64,000 nucleotides of DNA, from the NCBI GenBank assembly GCA_004563195.1, contig SFTJ01000006.1, forward strand, positions 17,158-81,157. Reading direction: 5' to 3'. This document shows positions 63,906 to 64,000 of the stretch, piece after piece (the stretch's first letter is position 1; each line of letters starts with the position of its first letter). The notes beneath the pieces were generated by a model. That model ran no database searches. It was given only the letters and a program-made list of their open reading frames with translations, and was not told the origin of the DNA. Both the position numbers and the translations under genes were made by a program. The DNA is from a bacterium. Its GTDB lineage: Bacteria > Bacteroidota > Bacteroidia > Bacteroidales > Muribaculaceae.

Positions 63906-64000
63906 GCTGTCCGATAAAACTTTTTTGAGCCGGGCAGAAAAAAATCAGGGCTGGCACCTATTGCAGGAGTCAGCCCTTTTTGGTTACTTTGCTTTTGCTA
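63906..64000 (-). repeat. MITE-like element, copy 2, inverted and cut by the right edge
   Basis: This starts with GCTGTCCGATAAAAC and, read in reverse complement, matches 18087-18182 over nearly its full visible length, with only a few changes (ATTA/AATA, and a small change in the T-rich run). The far end and its other inverted repeat lie beyond the window. The internal hairpin is at 63947-63977. Confidence 0.8.
63947..63981 (+). terminator. terminator-like hairpin inside repeat copy 2
   Basis: AGGGCTG (63947-63953) pairs with CAGCCCT (63971-63977), followed by five T (63977-63981). Lying downstream of DUF1015 on the plus strand, it is positioned to end the fur-purA-DUF1015 transcript. Confidence 0.6.

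Noticed and set aside
1..64000. tRNA, rRNA, CRISPR array or riboswitch
   Set aside because: The intergenic gaps were read for cloverleaf ends, direct-repeat arrays and known aptamer cores; none was convincing. A covariance-model scan would be needed to exclude small RNAs.

Overview
The window looks like a chromosomal segment of a Bacteroidales bacterium, most like the Muribaculaceae/Bacteroides side of the phylum. That is inferred from gene content (BatD/BatE, a PorT-like barrel, GH92 and DUF5054 glycosidases, DUF3332 and DUF1015 proteins, a fused formiminotransferase-cyclodeaminase) and from repeated TAnnTTTG -7 promoter elements, which are typical of Bacteroidetes. No rRNA, tRNA, CRISPR array or phage was seen.

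Layout. 1-17.8 kb is a plus-strand housekeeping run: batD (cut by the left edge), batE, a PAP2 phosphatase, an 84-aa HTH protein, a 59-aa membrane protein, dxs, trkA-trkH, ftsK, a LolA-like gene, trxB, a Sua5/YrdC gene, a priming sugar transferase, a CBS-domain ClC channel and fmt. 17.8-21.1 kb is an accessory island: a MITE-like repeat with terminal inverted repeats, then an AbiEi-like regulator, an AbiEii-like nucleotidyltransferase broken by one in-frame stop, and a calcineurin-like phosphoesterase. 21.1-25.4 kb (minus) is a two-gene glycosidase operon. It diverges from a complete histidine-utilisation operon, ftcD-hutU-hutH-hutI (25.8-32.4 kb). After a minus-strand GT2 glycosyltransferase comes a cell-wall cluster (33.7-37.3 kb): an alpha/beta hydrolase, a membrane-anchored Mur ligase lacking the MurF N-domain, and a Ddl-type ligase. 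Next are a lipoprotein with two alpha/beta-hydrolase domains, a lone HSDR_N protein and holA.

40.6-60.6 kb is entirely minus strand: a PorT-like barrel and a 4xLysM protein, metY, two adjacent dnaG-like genes, DUF3332, an MltF-like transglycosylase, purM, cdsA, a Tat-type phosphoesterase, umuC-umuD, htpG and clpC. 60.7-63.9 kb (plus) holds a Fur-family regulator, purA and a DUF1015 gene, and closes with a second, inverted copy of the 18-kb repeat that runs off the edge.

The strongest candidate for something undescribed is the dnaG pair at 44.7-48.2 kb. One protein keeps the canonical CHCC primase zinc finger but has lost the TOPRIM catalytic residues. The other keeps an intact TOPRIM and C-terminal region but has an altered CCCC finger. 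This suggests a tandem duplication whose products now share primase work. The island with the broken toxin-like gene, the hydrolase/Mur ligase/Ddl cluster and the repeat that carries a terminator-like hairpin are the next most interesting.
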